From NCBI GenBank assembly GCA_947492525.1, contig CANLNQ010000013.1:1-64000 (forward strand): 64,000 nucleotides of DNA, read 5' to 3'. Shown in pieces: positions 28,774 to 37,259 of the stretch. The notes beneath the pieces are model-generated. The model ran no database searches, had not been told where the DNA came from, and worked only from the letters and a program-made list of their open reading frames with translations. This stretch comes from an uncultured Granulosicoccus sp. GTDB lineage: Bacteria; Pseudomonadota; Gammaproteobacteria; Granulosicoccales; Granulosicoccaceae. Position 1 is the stretch's first letter; every line of letters starts with the position of its first letter. Position numbers and translations under genes: made by a program.

Positions 28774-29274
28774 CGACTGACCCTTGACGGAAACTGCCGG
28801 TAGATGAAGGTCGGCGCTGCCCGCGGGATTGATTCCCCCGGGGCAGCGCGGGGGCAGCGCGGGGGCAGCGCGGGGGCAGCGCGGGGGCAGCGCGGGGGCA
28901 GCGCGTGAGCAGCATGGGATTGACCAACGAAAGCAGCGCGGGAACCCAGCGGGATTGGGCACGGGGACAGAGCGGGATTGGCGTGTGACAGCAACCCTTG
29001 AGCAACGCGGGTCAGCACAGCCAGCCCGGTTCAGGCTGCAGGCGCACAGACGAGTGCAGAAAACAACTGACATACCAGATGCTCTGACGCCTTATAATGG
29101 CCCTGATTCCGATCATTGCAGGGCATACTTCACCACGGAACAGTCCTGTTCACCCGTTTTCAGCCCAGGTACCCCCATGGCAACCACAGACTGCGAAAAT
29201 CACGGCCTTCTCCTCCCCGACCACGGGAATGATCTTTGCGGGACAGTCAGTTCCGTCTGCATGGAGAAACGCTC
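28774..29274. other. Non-coding gap inside the sugar locus
   Basis: About 500 bp without a credible gene. It contains an 11-bp tandem repeat (28839-28904) and then degenerate GCGGGATTGG-like repeats up to about 28980. Short open frames here are repeat translations. The gap makes a separate promoter for the kinase and cobQ likely, but I could not point to one with confidence. Confidence 0.6.
28839..28904. repeat. Tandem repeat, 11-bp unit GGGGGCAGCGC, 5 perfect copies plus 1 variant
   Basis: Five perfect copies at 28850-28904 are preceded by one copy with a single change (28839-28849). The array lies 66 bp after the binding-protein stop. Very GC-rich, so it may form structure in RNA. Confidence 0.95.
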
Positions 29275-30180
29275 ATGAAGATTGCATGCATCGGGGAGGT
29301 CATGATCGAACTGTCACTGATGGGTGACAGCAAGGAAGCGCTGGTCGGGGTTGCCGGTGATACCTTCAATACCGCTGTCTATCTGAAACGCACCACGGCC
29401 AGCCATGAGGTCTCCTATGTGACCGTGTTGGGCACCGATCGTTTTTCCGACCAGATCATCGAACGCATCGCTGGCGAACAGATCGATGTCAGTTGCATAC
29501 CGCGCACCGGCGATCGTGTGCCGGGGCTCTATGCCATCAATACGGACGCAAATGGTGAACGAAGCTTCACCTACTGGCGCGATCAGGCAGCAGCACGCCT
29601 GCTGTTCAGTGAAACCACCGGCCCCACCCTTGACGAACTGTCCGGTTTCGATGTGCTCTATTACTCTGCCATCACGCTTGCCATCCTGCCGGCACCGGCG
29701 CGGGATCGTTTCCTGTCCCTGCTGATGGAGTTTCGATCCATGCCCGGCAAGCAGGTTGCCTTCGATTCCAATTACCGTCCAAGACTGTGGGGCTCACAGG
29801 CCGAGGCGCAGCAATACATTGCCGAAGCCTGGCGCCAGTGCGATATTGCCATGCCCTCCATTGACGATGAAATGGATCTGTTCAATGATGTTGACGAAGA
29901 CGCCGCACTGAAACGTCTGCAGCAGTATGGTCTGACGCGTGGTGCATTGAAGCGCGGTGCCAGTGGCCCATTGGACTTGGGCGATCCGGCCAGTTCACCG
30001 GTCTGCAAGCCTGTCGACAAGGTCGTGGACAGCACGGCCGCCGGCGACAGTTTCAATGGTGCCTATCTGGCACGTCTGCTCGACGGCGCCTCCACACAGG
30101 AAGCAGCGCTGGCCGGCCATGAATGCGCCAGCCAGGTCGTACAGCATCGCGGGGCCATTGTCGATATCCGGCAAGACTGA
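29275..30180 (+). CDS. PfkB-family sugar kinase, probably 2-keto-3-deoxygluconate kinase
   Basis: Ribokinase-fold kinase of 301 aa. The N-terminal GEVMIELS, the ADP-site motif STAAGDSFNGAYLA (with the catalytic Asp) and TYWRDQAAARLLF match KDG kinases, which make 2-keto-3-deoxy-6-phosphogluconate. ATG 29275 is preceded by a GGAGA ribosome site about 8 bp upstream. It fits the upstream GntR-like operator and importer. Substrate specificity within PfkB kinases is inferred. Confidence 0.85.
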   Translation: MKIACIGEVMIELSLMGDSKEALVGVAGDTFNTAVYLKRTTASHEVSYVTVLGTDRFSDQIIERIAGEQIDVSCIPRTGDRVPGLYAINTDANGERSFTYWRDQAAARLLFSETTGPTLDELSGFDVLYYSAITLAILPAPARDRFLSLLMEFRSMPGKQVAFDSNYRPRLWGSQAEAQQYIAEAWRQCDIAMPSIDDEMDLFNDVDEDAALKRLQQYGLTRGALKRGASGPLDLGDPASSPVCKPVDKVVDSTAAGDSFNGAYLARLLDGASTQEAALAGHECASQVVQHRGAIVDIRQD

Positions 30181-30188
30181 GCCGGCCG

Positions 30189-31679
30189 GTGCCTGCGCGT
30201 GCATTGATGTTCCAGGGCACCGGCTCGGACGTTGGCAAATCCACACTGGTTGCCGGTCTGTGTCGGCTGGCTGTTCGCCGCGGCCTCAAGGTAGCGCCAT
30301 TCAAACCGCAGAACATGTCGAACAATGCGGCTGCCTGCCTTGATGGCGGCGAGATAGGTCGCGCACAGGCCTTGCAGGCTCGCGCCTGCCATCTGGAACC
30401 GCAGGTGGATTTCAACCCGGTCCTGCTTAAACCACAGAGCGACAGTACGGCGCAAGTCATCGTCCACGGCAAGATGCTCGATACGCTCTCTGCCAATAAT
30501 TACATGAATGAACGGCGTCAGCATCTCCTGCAGGCAGTAACGGAGAGCTTTGTCCGTCTGAGCGAGCAGCACGACCTGATACTGGTTGAGGGCGCCGGAA
30601 GCGCCGCCGAGATCAATCTGCGTGAGCGCGATATCGCCAATATGGGCTTTGCTCAACGCATGACTGTTCCGGTATGCCTGATTGGCGATATCGATCGCGG
30701 CGGCGTTATCGCCTCTGTGGTCGGCACCAGGGCGGTCATCAGTGCCAGCGATGCCGCCCTCATAAAAAGCTTCATCATCAACCGCTTTCGCGGCGATCCA
30801 CGATTGTTCGACGATGGCGTTACTGCCATCGAAGAGCTGACTCAGTGGCCCTGTCGCGGTGTGGTTCCCTGGCTGCCCAGTGCTCTGAAACTGCCTCAGG
30901 AGGATGCGGTGATTCTCGAACAAGGCAAGGCAGACACTGACAAGCGCAACGCGATGGTACGCATTGCGGTACCCCTGCTCTCTCGCATCGCCAACTTCGA
31001 TGACATGGACCCGCTTCGGCTGGAGCCCAATGTAGAGCTGGGCTTCGTTCCGCCCGGCAGCCCCATTCCCCGTGATATCGATGCCATCATCATTCCCGGT
31101 ACCAAATCGGCCATGGGAGATCTGGCCTTTCTTCGTGAACAGGGTTGGGATCACGACATCATTGCCTTTGCCCGCGCAGGCGGGCGCGTGACCGGCGTCT
31201 GTGGCGGGTATCAGTTGCTGGGCAAGGTGATTCATGATCCGCAGGGGATCGATGGCCCCCCGGGAAGTGCCGAGGGCCTGGGCCTGCTGGATATCGAAAC
31301 CCGGATGCACACGGAAAAACGTACCCGCAAGACTGACGGCCATTGTCCGCGCAGCCACACCGCGCTGACAGGCTACGAAATTCATGTCGGCGTCAGCACC
31401 GGACCTGACACCCGGCGACCGATGACCGTGCTCGCTGACCATCCCGATGGCGCCATCAGTGGCGATGGAAGGATTGAAGGCACCTACCTGCACGGCATCT
31501 TCGGTAACGATGATTATCGAAGCTGGTGGCTCAATGGACTGACTTCCGGCACTGCCGAGAATCTGAACTACGAGGCCACGGTGGAACGGGAGCTTGACCG
31601 GTTGGCCGACGGCCTTGAAGCGGCGCTGGATGTCGACGCCCTGCTGGCCGATGCGCGCGCCACGTCAGTGAGTGGTTGA
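30189..31679 (+). CDS. cobQ: Cobyric acid synthase
   Basis: Glutamine-dependent amidation of adenosylcobyrinic a,c-diamide, a late cobalamin step. It has an N-terminal P-loop-like GTGSDVGKSTLV and PFKPQNMSNNAA, and a C-terminal class I glutaminase-like domain (Cys in GVCGGYQLLG; late His in EGTYLHGIF). I use GTG 30189 (496 aa), 8 bp after the kinase stop. ATG 30207 is an alternative. No other cobalamin genes or B12 riboswitch are nearby. The 3' end overlaps the convergent SMR gene by 15 bp. Confidence 0.94.
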   Translation: MPARALMFQGTGSDVGKSTLVAGLCRLAVRRGLKVAPFKPQNMSNNAAACLDGGEIGRAQALQARACHLEPQVDFNPVLLKPQSDSTAQVIVHGKMLDTLSANNYMNERRQHLLQAVTESFVRLSEQHDLILVEGAGSAAEINLRERDIANMGFAQRMTVPVCLIGDIDRGGVIASVVGTRAVISASDAALIKSFIINRFRGDPRLFDDGVTAIEELTQWPCRGVVPWLPSALKLPQEDAVILEQGKADTDKRNAMVRIAVPLLSRIANFDDMDPLRLEPNVELGFVPPGSPIPRDIDAIIIPGTKSAMGDLAFLREQGWDHDIIAFARAGGRVTGVCGGYQLLGKVIHDPQGIDGPPGSAEGLGLLDIETRMHTEKRTRKTDGHCPRSHTALTGYEIHVGVSTGPDTRRPMTVLADHPDGAISGDGRIEGTYLHGIFGNDDYRSWWLNGLTSGTAENLNYEATVERELDRLADGLEAALDVDALLADARATSVSG

Positions 31680-31994
31680 ACTGGACAGTGTGTTGATCAC
31701 GACAACACCGAGGATGATCAGGCCGATACCCACCATGGCAGGCAGATCCAGTGTCTGACTGAACAGGAAATACCCCATGATGGATATCAGTACAATGCCT
31801 GCGCCTGACCAGATCGCATAGACGATTCCGATAGGCATCACTTTCAGGGTCAGCGCCAGACAGTAGAAAGCGACGCCGAAAGCCAGTGCGCAGATGAGGA
31901 CAGGCAACGGCCTGGTAAACCCCTCGGATGCTTTCAACGCGGACGTACCGATGACTTCGGCGACGATGGCCGCCGAGAGGAAAAACCAGTTCAT
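31665..31994 (-). CDS. Small multidrug resistance (SMR) transporter
   Basis: A 109-aa four-helix inner-membrane protein, the usual SMR length. The essential glutamate in helix 1 is present (VAEVIGTSALK, Glu13), as is the YAIWSGAG motif of the Qac/EmrE subgroup. It probably exports cationic compounds by proton antiport as a dual-topology dimer. It starts 32 bp after the cNMP-binding gene on the same strand, so cotranscription is possible. Confidence 0.92.
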   Translation of the reverse strand: MNWFFLSAAIVAEVIGTSALKASEGFTRPLPVLICALAFGVAFYCLALTLKVMPIGIVYAIWSGAGIVLISIMGYFLFSQTLDLPAMVGIGLIILGVVVINTLSSSTTH

Positions 31995-32026
31995 GTGCTT
32001 GCTCTACTGAGAATGCGCGCCTTGTA

Positions 32027-32506
32027 TCAGGCAAATCCCGGTGGATCCCATTGATCCATCATCTTCTGACGTGCTGCGTCCAGCCGTTCCGACATGAGCG
32101 CTGCAAACAACTTGAGTACCTGATACCCGAATTCCGGGTCCTTCTCACAGCGCGCCAGTATGATACTGCCATCGAATTCCAGCACCACCACGTCCTCGAG
32201 CGCCAGTGCCTGAAAATTCCATCGATAAGGCGGAATCAACCAGGACCAGCCCAGTATCTGGTTTTCCCGCAGCTTCTGGATTTCCAGCGCCGGCCCCATC
32301 AGTGCCGGCACCTGAACACTGACTTCACCATTTCGCAGCAGATAGAACTTGTCAGCGCTCTCTGCCTGACGAAACAGAACCTCGCCTGCGCCGACCTCCC
32401 GGACAACAGCGCAATCAGCCAGAAATTTCTTGCTCCGATCATCCAATCCCGAAAAGAATTCGTGAGTGGCCAGATAGTCTCCAATCGATTGTTCTGTCAT
32501 ATCCAA
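32027..32506 (-). CDS. Stand-alone cyclic-nucleotide-binding domain protein
   Basis: A 159-aa protein made of a single CRP-type cNMP-binding beta-roll (about residues 15-125; VGAGEVLFRQAESADKFYLL and LRENQILGWSWL) and a helical tail. The phosphate-binding cassette is degenerate, so binding of cAMP or cGMP is uncertain. There is no DNA-binding domain. It is followed by the SMR gene and divergent from the cytidylate-kinase-like gene. Confidence 0.85.
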   Translation of the reverse strand: MDMTEQSIGDYLATHEFFSGLDDRSKKFLADCAVVREVGAGEVLFRQAESADKFYLLRNGEVSVQVPALMGPALEIQKLRENQILGWSWLIPPYRWNFQALALEDVVVLEFDGSIILARCEKDPEFGYQVLKLFAALMSERLDAARQKMMDQWDPPGFA

Positions 32507-32821
32507 TTACCTCGAATGCGATAGTTTCAGAAGTTGTCGTTCAGTGTCTTTTTATCTCTTTTCCCGAATTGTCGATCACCTTCATTATTGCACAGCCACT
32601 GCCTCTGCTTTGAGCTTGTATCCCCTGCCCGTTTCACTTGTAACGCAAGGCCTCGGCGCACAGAATAGGTCGCACCCTGCAAGGCCTTGATGGAAATCAA
32701 TACAAACAGGCTGCCAGAACCTGTAGTGTTGAATGAATGCCTGTCCTCGGAGCCCCAAAACTGGTTCCGATGTCTCTAACTGTGTGTGACCTGTTTCATC
32801 AACCCAGGGGAGCGAAGAATC
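32507..32821. other. Divergent intergenic region, 315 bp
   Basis: No gene. Two direct copies of GCAAGGCCT (about 32645 and 32679) and a small inverted repeat ACAGG/CCTGT are the only patterns noted. It should contain both divergent promoters; I could not assign hexamers with confidence. Confidence 0.5.
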
Positions 32822-33547
32822 ATGGATAGCAACGCACGAGTCGAAAAATTCATCTCGGACACGAAATCACGGCTGAGCGCTGGCAAAAAGCGGCTACCGC
32901 CGGGAACACTGCCCTTTGTGACGATAACCAGCCAGTCCGGTGCAGGTGGCAACCTTCTGGCAAGACAGTTACTGGAAAAGATCGAGCAATGTGACAGCGA
33001 CAACCCGGCGCTTCAGGGCTGGCGGATCTTTGACAAGAGCATGTGTCAGCAAGTGCTCACGCGAGAACACCTGGAAACATCGATGAACGACATGCTGGAC
33101 GAGAAATACCATTCTCAGATTGCAGAGTTCGTCATGGGTATCTTCGGCGACCAGGGCATGCAGAACATCGCCTATGTCCGCTTATCGCGGTTTCTGCGAG
33201 CAGTAGCCTCTTTTGGCAAGGTCATCATTCTTGGCCATGGTGGTGCCATGTCGACCCGCGGTCTTGCCGGGGCCAACCACCTGAGGCTTGTTGCGCCGCT
33301 GCCTGCTCGGGTGGCACGCATGGCCCCGGTGCTGAACATGGATGAGGCGCAGACCTTGAGAGAGATTCAGCAACGGGACCGTGACCGACAACGGCTCTGG
33401 AAAACGCATTACCAGATTGACAGTAGCGATCCTGAACACTACGACCTGGTCTGCAATACCGACCGGATATCGATCGACACCGTCGCCAACTTCCAGCTGT
33501 CCCTGATTCTCGATCAGATCGGAGAAAGGCACGCTCAACCTGCCTGA
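32822..33547 (+). CDS. Cytidylate-kinase-like family protein
   Basis: A 241-aa protein with the Cytidylate_kin2-type layout: a P-loop variant in TITSQSGAGGNLLA, then WRIFDKSMCQQVL and VIILGHGGAMSTRG. It lacks the usual lid arginines in their normal context, and true CMP kinases are elsewhere in most genomes, so its substrate is unknown. ATG 32822 has a ribosome site (GGGGAG) upstream. It is divergent from the orphan cNMP-binding protein and convergent with the AraC-type gene. Confidence 0.78.
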   Translation: MDSNARVEKFISDTKSRLSAGKKRLPPGTLPFVTITSQSGAGGNLLARQLLEKIEQCDSDNPALQGWRIFDKSMCQQVLTREHLETSMNDMLDEKYHSQIAEFVMGIFGDQGMQNIAYVRLSRFLRAVASFGKVIILGHGGAMSTRGLAGANHLRLVAPLPARVARMAPVLNMDEAQTLREIQQRDRDRQRLWKTHYQIDSSDPEHYDLVCNTDRISIDTVANFQLSLILDQIGERHAQPA

Positions 33548-33592
33548 GCGGCAGCCTGCAGCAACGAGGCCGTCCCATGCAGTCCAATCGTC

Positions 33593-33636
33593 TCCGGCTC
33601 GATAATGAGGATCGAGCCGGATGCCGTGCGCGGCAT
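33593..33636. terminator. Double hairpin between convergent genes
   Basis: An 11-bp perfect stem TCCGGCTCGAT / ATCGAGCCGGA (33593-33603 and 33611-33621) with a 7-nt loop is followed directly by a second small stem, ATGCCG / CGGCAT (33621-33636). It lies between the stops of the cytidylate-kinase-like and AraC-type genes. No U-tract, so strength is uncertain. Confidence 0.55.
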
Positions 33637-33700
33637 GAATCAGAGTCATATGTTCAGGAAGATGATCCAATCCGGCCCCGGCTTGTATTTTTCTTCCGCT

Positions 33701-34591
33701 TCAGATCATGCTCATGGACGCTTGTGCACCGTGACTCCATTGCCGCGGTGACTGACCATACAGTCGCTTGAATTCGCGGCTGAATTGCGAGGAGCTGGTA
33801 TAGCCCACCTCCCAGGCGGCCTCCGAGACGTTCATCCCACCGGCGATCTTCATCGCCGCATTGTTCAAACGCATCGACTTCACGAACTGTATCGGCGACA
33901 TGGTTGTTGCCTGCTTGAAGCGCCGGTGAAACACGGCGCGACTCATGCTGACCTGCGATGCCAGGTCGTCAATGGTAACCGGCTCATTCAATCGGGCAGA
34001 GAGGTAGTCGATCGCTCGGGCTATCTCGTTACCGACACCGAAAGCCCGCCTTGCCGCAGCGCCCGCCTCCCCCTTGAGCACGGCGTAATAGAGTTCGCGC
34101 AGCCGGCCAGTCCCCAGCACCGCCGCATCCGTCGGCTTGTCGATCAATTCGAGCAAGCGCAGCAATGCCTGTGTAAAACCTGAGTCCCAGCCCGCGAGCG
34201 ACAGCCCCGATGAAGCAGCGCCATCGGCTTTCCGGATGACACCCGGGGCGTTGTCCATCTCCAGTGCAAGTTCCCTCATCACTCGCGGATCCAGCGAGAT
34301 CACCACACCGATAAGCGGGTTCTCCGGCGAAGCCTGCGGCGTACCTGCCTCGACCGGCATCGTCATCGGACACAGCATGTACTGGTTGCTGTCATAGGCA
34401 TGATGCTGTCCGTCGAGAATGGCCTCCTTCACGCCACTGACGATGGCCACCACGGTAGGTTCATACACGGCAGGCACGCAAGGCACGCTTTCCGTCACCC
34501 GGAATAGCTGCACGCCTTGCAGCGCAGTCTGCACAAGGCCGGCCTCGGGCAGGTGCTGTTCAATCAGTTGTTTGATCTGGTCTTTGCTCAT
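33701..34591 (-). CDS. AraC-family transcriptional regulator
   Basis: A 296-aa regulator with an N-terminal AraC_N-type ligand domain (VPAVYEPTVVAIVSGVKE) and two C-terminal helix-turn-helix motifs (about residues 195-290; VTIDDLASQVSMSRAVFHRR and GYTSSSQFSREFKRLYG). ATG 34591 (MSKDQ) is chosen over the upstream frame. It is divergent from a short-chain dehydrogenase gene, the usual arrangement for this subgroup, so it probably controls that gene. Confidence 0.93.
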   Translation of the reverse strand: MSKDQIKQLIEQHLPEAGLVQTALQGVQLFRVTESVPCVPAVYEPTVVAIVSGVKEAILDGQHHAYDSNQYMLCPMTMPVEAGTPQASPENPLIGVVISLDPRVMRELALEMDNAPGVIRKADGAASSGLSLAGWDSGFTQALLRLLELIDKPTDAAVLGTGRLRELYYAVLKGEAGAAARRAFGVGNEIARAIDYLSARLNEPVTIDDLASQVSMSRAVFHRRFKQATTMSPIQFVKSMRLNNAAMKIAGGMNVSEAAWEVGYTSSSQFSREFKRLYGQSPRQWSHGAQASMSMI

Positions 34592-34848
34592 GCAAGGCAA
34601 ATTGACATGAAAAAATTCAAATTTCAATGGGCTTGAGACAATCAGGCAAGTATTCAAGACAATCCACCCTGTTTTGGATCGATTGCGAGAGTTATCTTCC
34701 CTGTCAGGATAAGCGGGAACACTCGGAGCGTAGCGCCGGCTGATCCGGTTCGCCGGTAAGCGGCGATAGCAGACGTCACTTATCTACAGCATCAACACCA
34801 ATCACACCCACATCCAGACAGCCGGCCACTGCCGGCAGGAAAAACAAG

Positions 34849-35799
34849 ATGGCTGACACGACATTCGGACCCAAGGGCTGGACGCCTGAACGCCTTGGCT
34901 CACTCAAGGACAAGACTTTTCTCATCACCGGTGCCAACGCCGGGGCAGGCTTTCAGGCAGCGCGGACACTGTTGAACAAAAGTGCCAGGGTCGTGATGCT
35001 GAACCGCAGCGCCGAGAAATCGATCGCCGCCATCCAGGCGCTGAAAACGGAATTCGGGAACGATGCCGATGTGAGTTTCGTGCGCATGGACCTCGCCTCA
35101 CTCGCCAGTGTGCGTGAGGCGGCGGAAGAGGTGCTCAGGACGGTACCGAGGATCGACGCCCTCATGTGCAACGCTGCCATCGCTCAGGTGCCCACACAGA
35201 AGCTCACCGTGGATGGTTTTGAAAGCATGCTCGGCACGAACCATTACGGCCATTTCCTGCTCTGCGGACTTCTTTTCCCGCGTATCGAGGAAAGCCAGGG
35301 CCGAATTGTCGTGGTCAGCAGCCTTGGCTACAACATGGGAATCAAGACCATCCAGTTCGACGACATGAACTGGGACAGAAACTATCACCAGAACAAGACC
35401 TACTCCCAGAGCAAGCTGGCGCAGATGATGTTTGCCTATGAGTTACAGGACAGGCTGGCAGCGGTGGGCAAGACGGACGTCAAGGTCTACGTCTGCCACC
35501 CCGGCTCTTCTCGCACCTCGCTCATCACGACCAGTGGCAACCTGATGACGCGGATCGCTTTCAAGCTCATGTCGCTGTCACCGATGGTTCAATCGGCCGA
35601 AAAGGGATCCTGGCCCGAGGTCATGTGCGCCACGGAAGAGGGTCTTGAACAACGAGCACTGTACGGCCCGACGGGAACCAGTGAATTCATCGGCCCGGTG
35701 GGCAAGGGCACGCTACACCCTCACGCCTATGACAAGACTGTCATGGAGCGGCTCTGGGTGTTGTCTGAGAAAGAAGTGGGATTGGAGTGGGGTCTCTAG
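34849..35799 (+). CDS. Short-chain dehydrogenase/reductase (retinol-dehydrogenase-like)
   Basis: NAD(P)-dependent oxidoreductase of 316 aa. The cofactor motif TGANAGAG (residues 27-34), a VVSS strand with the catalytic Ser, and YSQSK (Tyr185, Lys189) are intact. An extended C-terminus resembles plant protochlorophyllide- and retinol-dehydrogenase-like SDRs. Substrate unknown. It lies 257 bp from the divergent AraC-type gene, its likely regulator. Confidence 0.92.
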   Translation: MADTTFGPKGWTPERLGSLKDKTFLITGANAGAGFQAARTLLNKSARVVMLNRSAEKSIAAIQALKTEFGNDADVSFVRMDLASLASVREAAEEVLRTVPRIDALMCNAAIAQVPTQKLTVDGFESMLGTNHYGHFLLCGLLFPRIEESQGRIVVVSSLGYNMGIKTIQFDDMNWDRNYHQNKTYSQSKLAQMMFAYELQDRLAAVGKTDVKVYVCHPGSSRTSLITTSGNLMTRIAFKLMSLSPMVQSAEKGSWPEVMCATEEGLEQRALYGPTGTSEFIGPVGKGTLHPHAYDKTVMERLWVLSEKEVGLEWGL

Positions 35800-36071
35800 A
35801 AACGGCCTCGATCAGCGGGTTCGGTGGCAGCTCAGCCTGTCCGGTCAAGCATCTTGCTTGCCCGGTTGTACTGCATGCCCGCCGATGGCCCGTGACGGGT
35901 CGAGCCAGACAACCCCATTTGCCGGGGGGCGCTGCCTCTGAACTCTCCGGGAAATAGCACTGGATACGCGTGGAGTACTGATCAAGGCCGTCTGCGCTGG
36001 CTGTCGATCACCCTAGCAGACGCCGAAGGGGCATGCATCTGGTGGCTTCACATGGGGGCTTCGCATGGGGG
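35800..36071. other. Intergenic region upstream of the Fur-type promoter
   Basis: No gene recognised. Two direct copies of CATGGGGGCT (36051-36060 and 36064-36073) sit just before the promoter. Short open frames are not credible. Confidence 0.5.
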
Positions 36072-36119
36072 CTGACAGATCGTTCCAATTATTCTAGAAT
36101 GGTAATGAGAATGATTATT
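36072..36119 (+). promoter_or_regulatory. Sigma-70 promoter with overlapping Fur box
   Basis: CTGACA at 36072-36077, a 17-bp spacer and TAGAAT at 36095-36100 form a near-consensus promoter. Directly downstream, GGTAATGAGAATGATTATT (36101-36119) matches the 19-bp Fur consensus at 15 positions by my alignment. The box covers the expected transcription start, so iron-loaded Fur should block transcription. The next gene starts at 36150. Confidence 0.85.
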
Positions 36120-36149
36120 GTTAGTACCATTTTTCCAGAGGCGTACCGC

Positions 36150-37199
36150 ATGAATCCGATCATCATCTCCACTGAAGCCTTGAAGAGCGCGCCTCGCGCA
36201 CTTGCTCAGCCAGGTTCGGTTCAGGCGACAAACGGTGCACCCACGCTGTTCAGGGATCTGCCACTGCCTGCCCGCCTGTTGCTCGCGGTGCCACGTGCTC
36301 GTGGTCGGGCACCGAAGGCGTCCATCGCCGCACGCTATGTGCTGGACACTCTGGGCAGGATCATCGATGCAGGTTCCCAGCGGCAACACACCATCGAGGC
36401 CGTCAATCTGCTGGCCGAGATCCTGTTGAATTCTGCAAGTCGCTCGGCACAACCGGACACAGCGCCTGCAGAGTGGCTGTCAGATACCGAAAATCTCGTG
36501 CTGTGCCTGTTGTGCAAGATCCAGGCTGGGCAGGCTGAAGAGGCCAGAAACCTGGCGAGGCACAGCCTCGATGCTCCCTCGATCGAGCCCTTCAGCAAGG
36601 CGGCCACGGCTCTGTGCAGCGCCGAGTGTTTTCGTCGAGGTGGTGAACATGTCTTCACGCCAAGCTGGCGCGGCATGCCGACTCACGATGACGCTCAGGA
36701 GCATCGCTCAGTCACGCTTACCAGTGAGCTGTCGCTGGGCGAAGCCGTACTGCTCAATGCACTGAGACTGCGCAAACGAACATTGTCCTATGCCGGCCTG
36801 GGTGCCAAGGTCGTGCCCATGCTATGTCATCACGTGGCGCTACCCGAACTGCAGACGGTGGTCGATGCGGTCCTGATAGAAGCCATTCGATTCAGTGCTC
36901 ACCCTCCAGCCGTCCAGTGCATGTGCTGCCCGGATGTCTCAGCCGTGGAAGCGGAATACCTGACCGCCCTCGCCAATTTCTGCGTAGGCGATGGACAGCG
37001 TACACAGCGCCAGCTCAGTGAATGGTTGCCTACTGAATCCGTCAGTCGCCTGATGGCCCGACATGACGAATTCGAAGCCTTGTTGCGTCAGATCGGTACG
37101 CCATTGCCGAACCGGCTCTGGGACATTCGAGAATTGCGGGCACGCGAGGAATTGCACCATGATTGCAGTCATGTCAACGAACCCTCGATGATCCACTGA
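36150..37199 (+). CDS. Uncharacterised protein, first gene of Fur-regulated pair
   Basis: I do not recognise this 349-aa protein. It is soluble by sequence (no signal peptide or membrane segment) and mostly alpha-helical, with Leu/Ala-rich repeats reminiscent of TPR-like folds (LLCKIQAGQAEEARNLARHSL, within about residues 115-135). A Cys-rich spot, CMCC, lies near residue 258, close to MLCHH (about 229-233), a possible metal site. ATG 36150 follows the promoter/Fur box by 30 bp. The upstream frame to 36033 would cross the promoter. It is followed after 60 bp by the DUF2325 gene. Confidence 0.75.
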   Translation: MNPIIISTEALKSAPRALAQPGSVQATNGAPTLFRDLPLPARLLLAVPRARGRAPKASIAARYVLDTLGRIIDAGSQRQHTIEAVNLLAEILLNSASRSAQPDTAPAEWLSDTENLVLCLLCKIQAGQAEEARNLARHSLDAPSIEPFSKAATALCSAECFRRGGEHVFTPSWRGMPTHDDAQEHRSVTLTSELSLGEAVLLNALRLRKRTLSYAGLGAKVVPMLCHHVALPELQTVVDAVLIEAIRFSAHPPAVQCMCCPDVSAVEAEYLTALANFCVGDGQRTQRQLSEWLPTESVSRLMARHDEFEALLRQIGTPLPNRLWDIRELRAREELHHDCSHVNEPSMIH

Positions 37200-37259
37200 C
37201 ACGGTCTGCCTGAGCGTCGTCAAGCTCAGATCCAGCCATCGCGCAACTCGGACATCACC

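Noticed and set aside
28829-29278. 149-codon plus-strand frame across the 11-bp repeat
   Set aside because: Its translation begins with Arg/Gly repeat units and has no ribosome site; it is a translation of the VNTR.
30181-30206. Cobalamin riboswitch upstream of cobQ
   Set aside because: Only 8-26 bp separate the kinase stop from the cobQ start, and no B12-box-like sequence is visible in the kinase 3' end.
30063-31493. 476-codon minus-strand frame
   Set aside because: Antisense to cobQ, which has clear motifs. No domain in the minus-strand translation.
35645-35941. 98-codon frame overlapping the SDR 3' end
   Set aside because: Out of frame with the SDR and rich in Arg/Trp/Cys; no supporting start signal.
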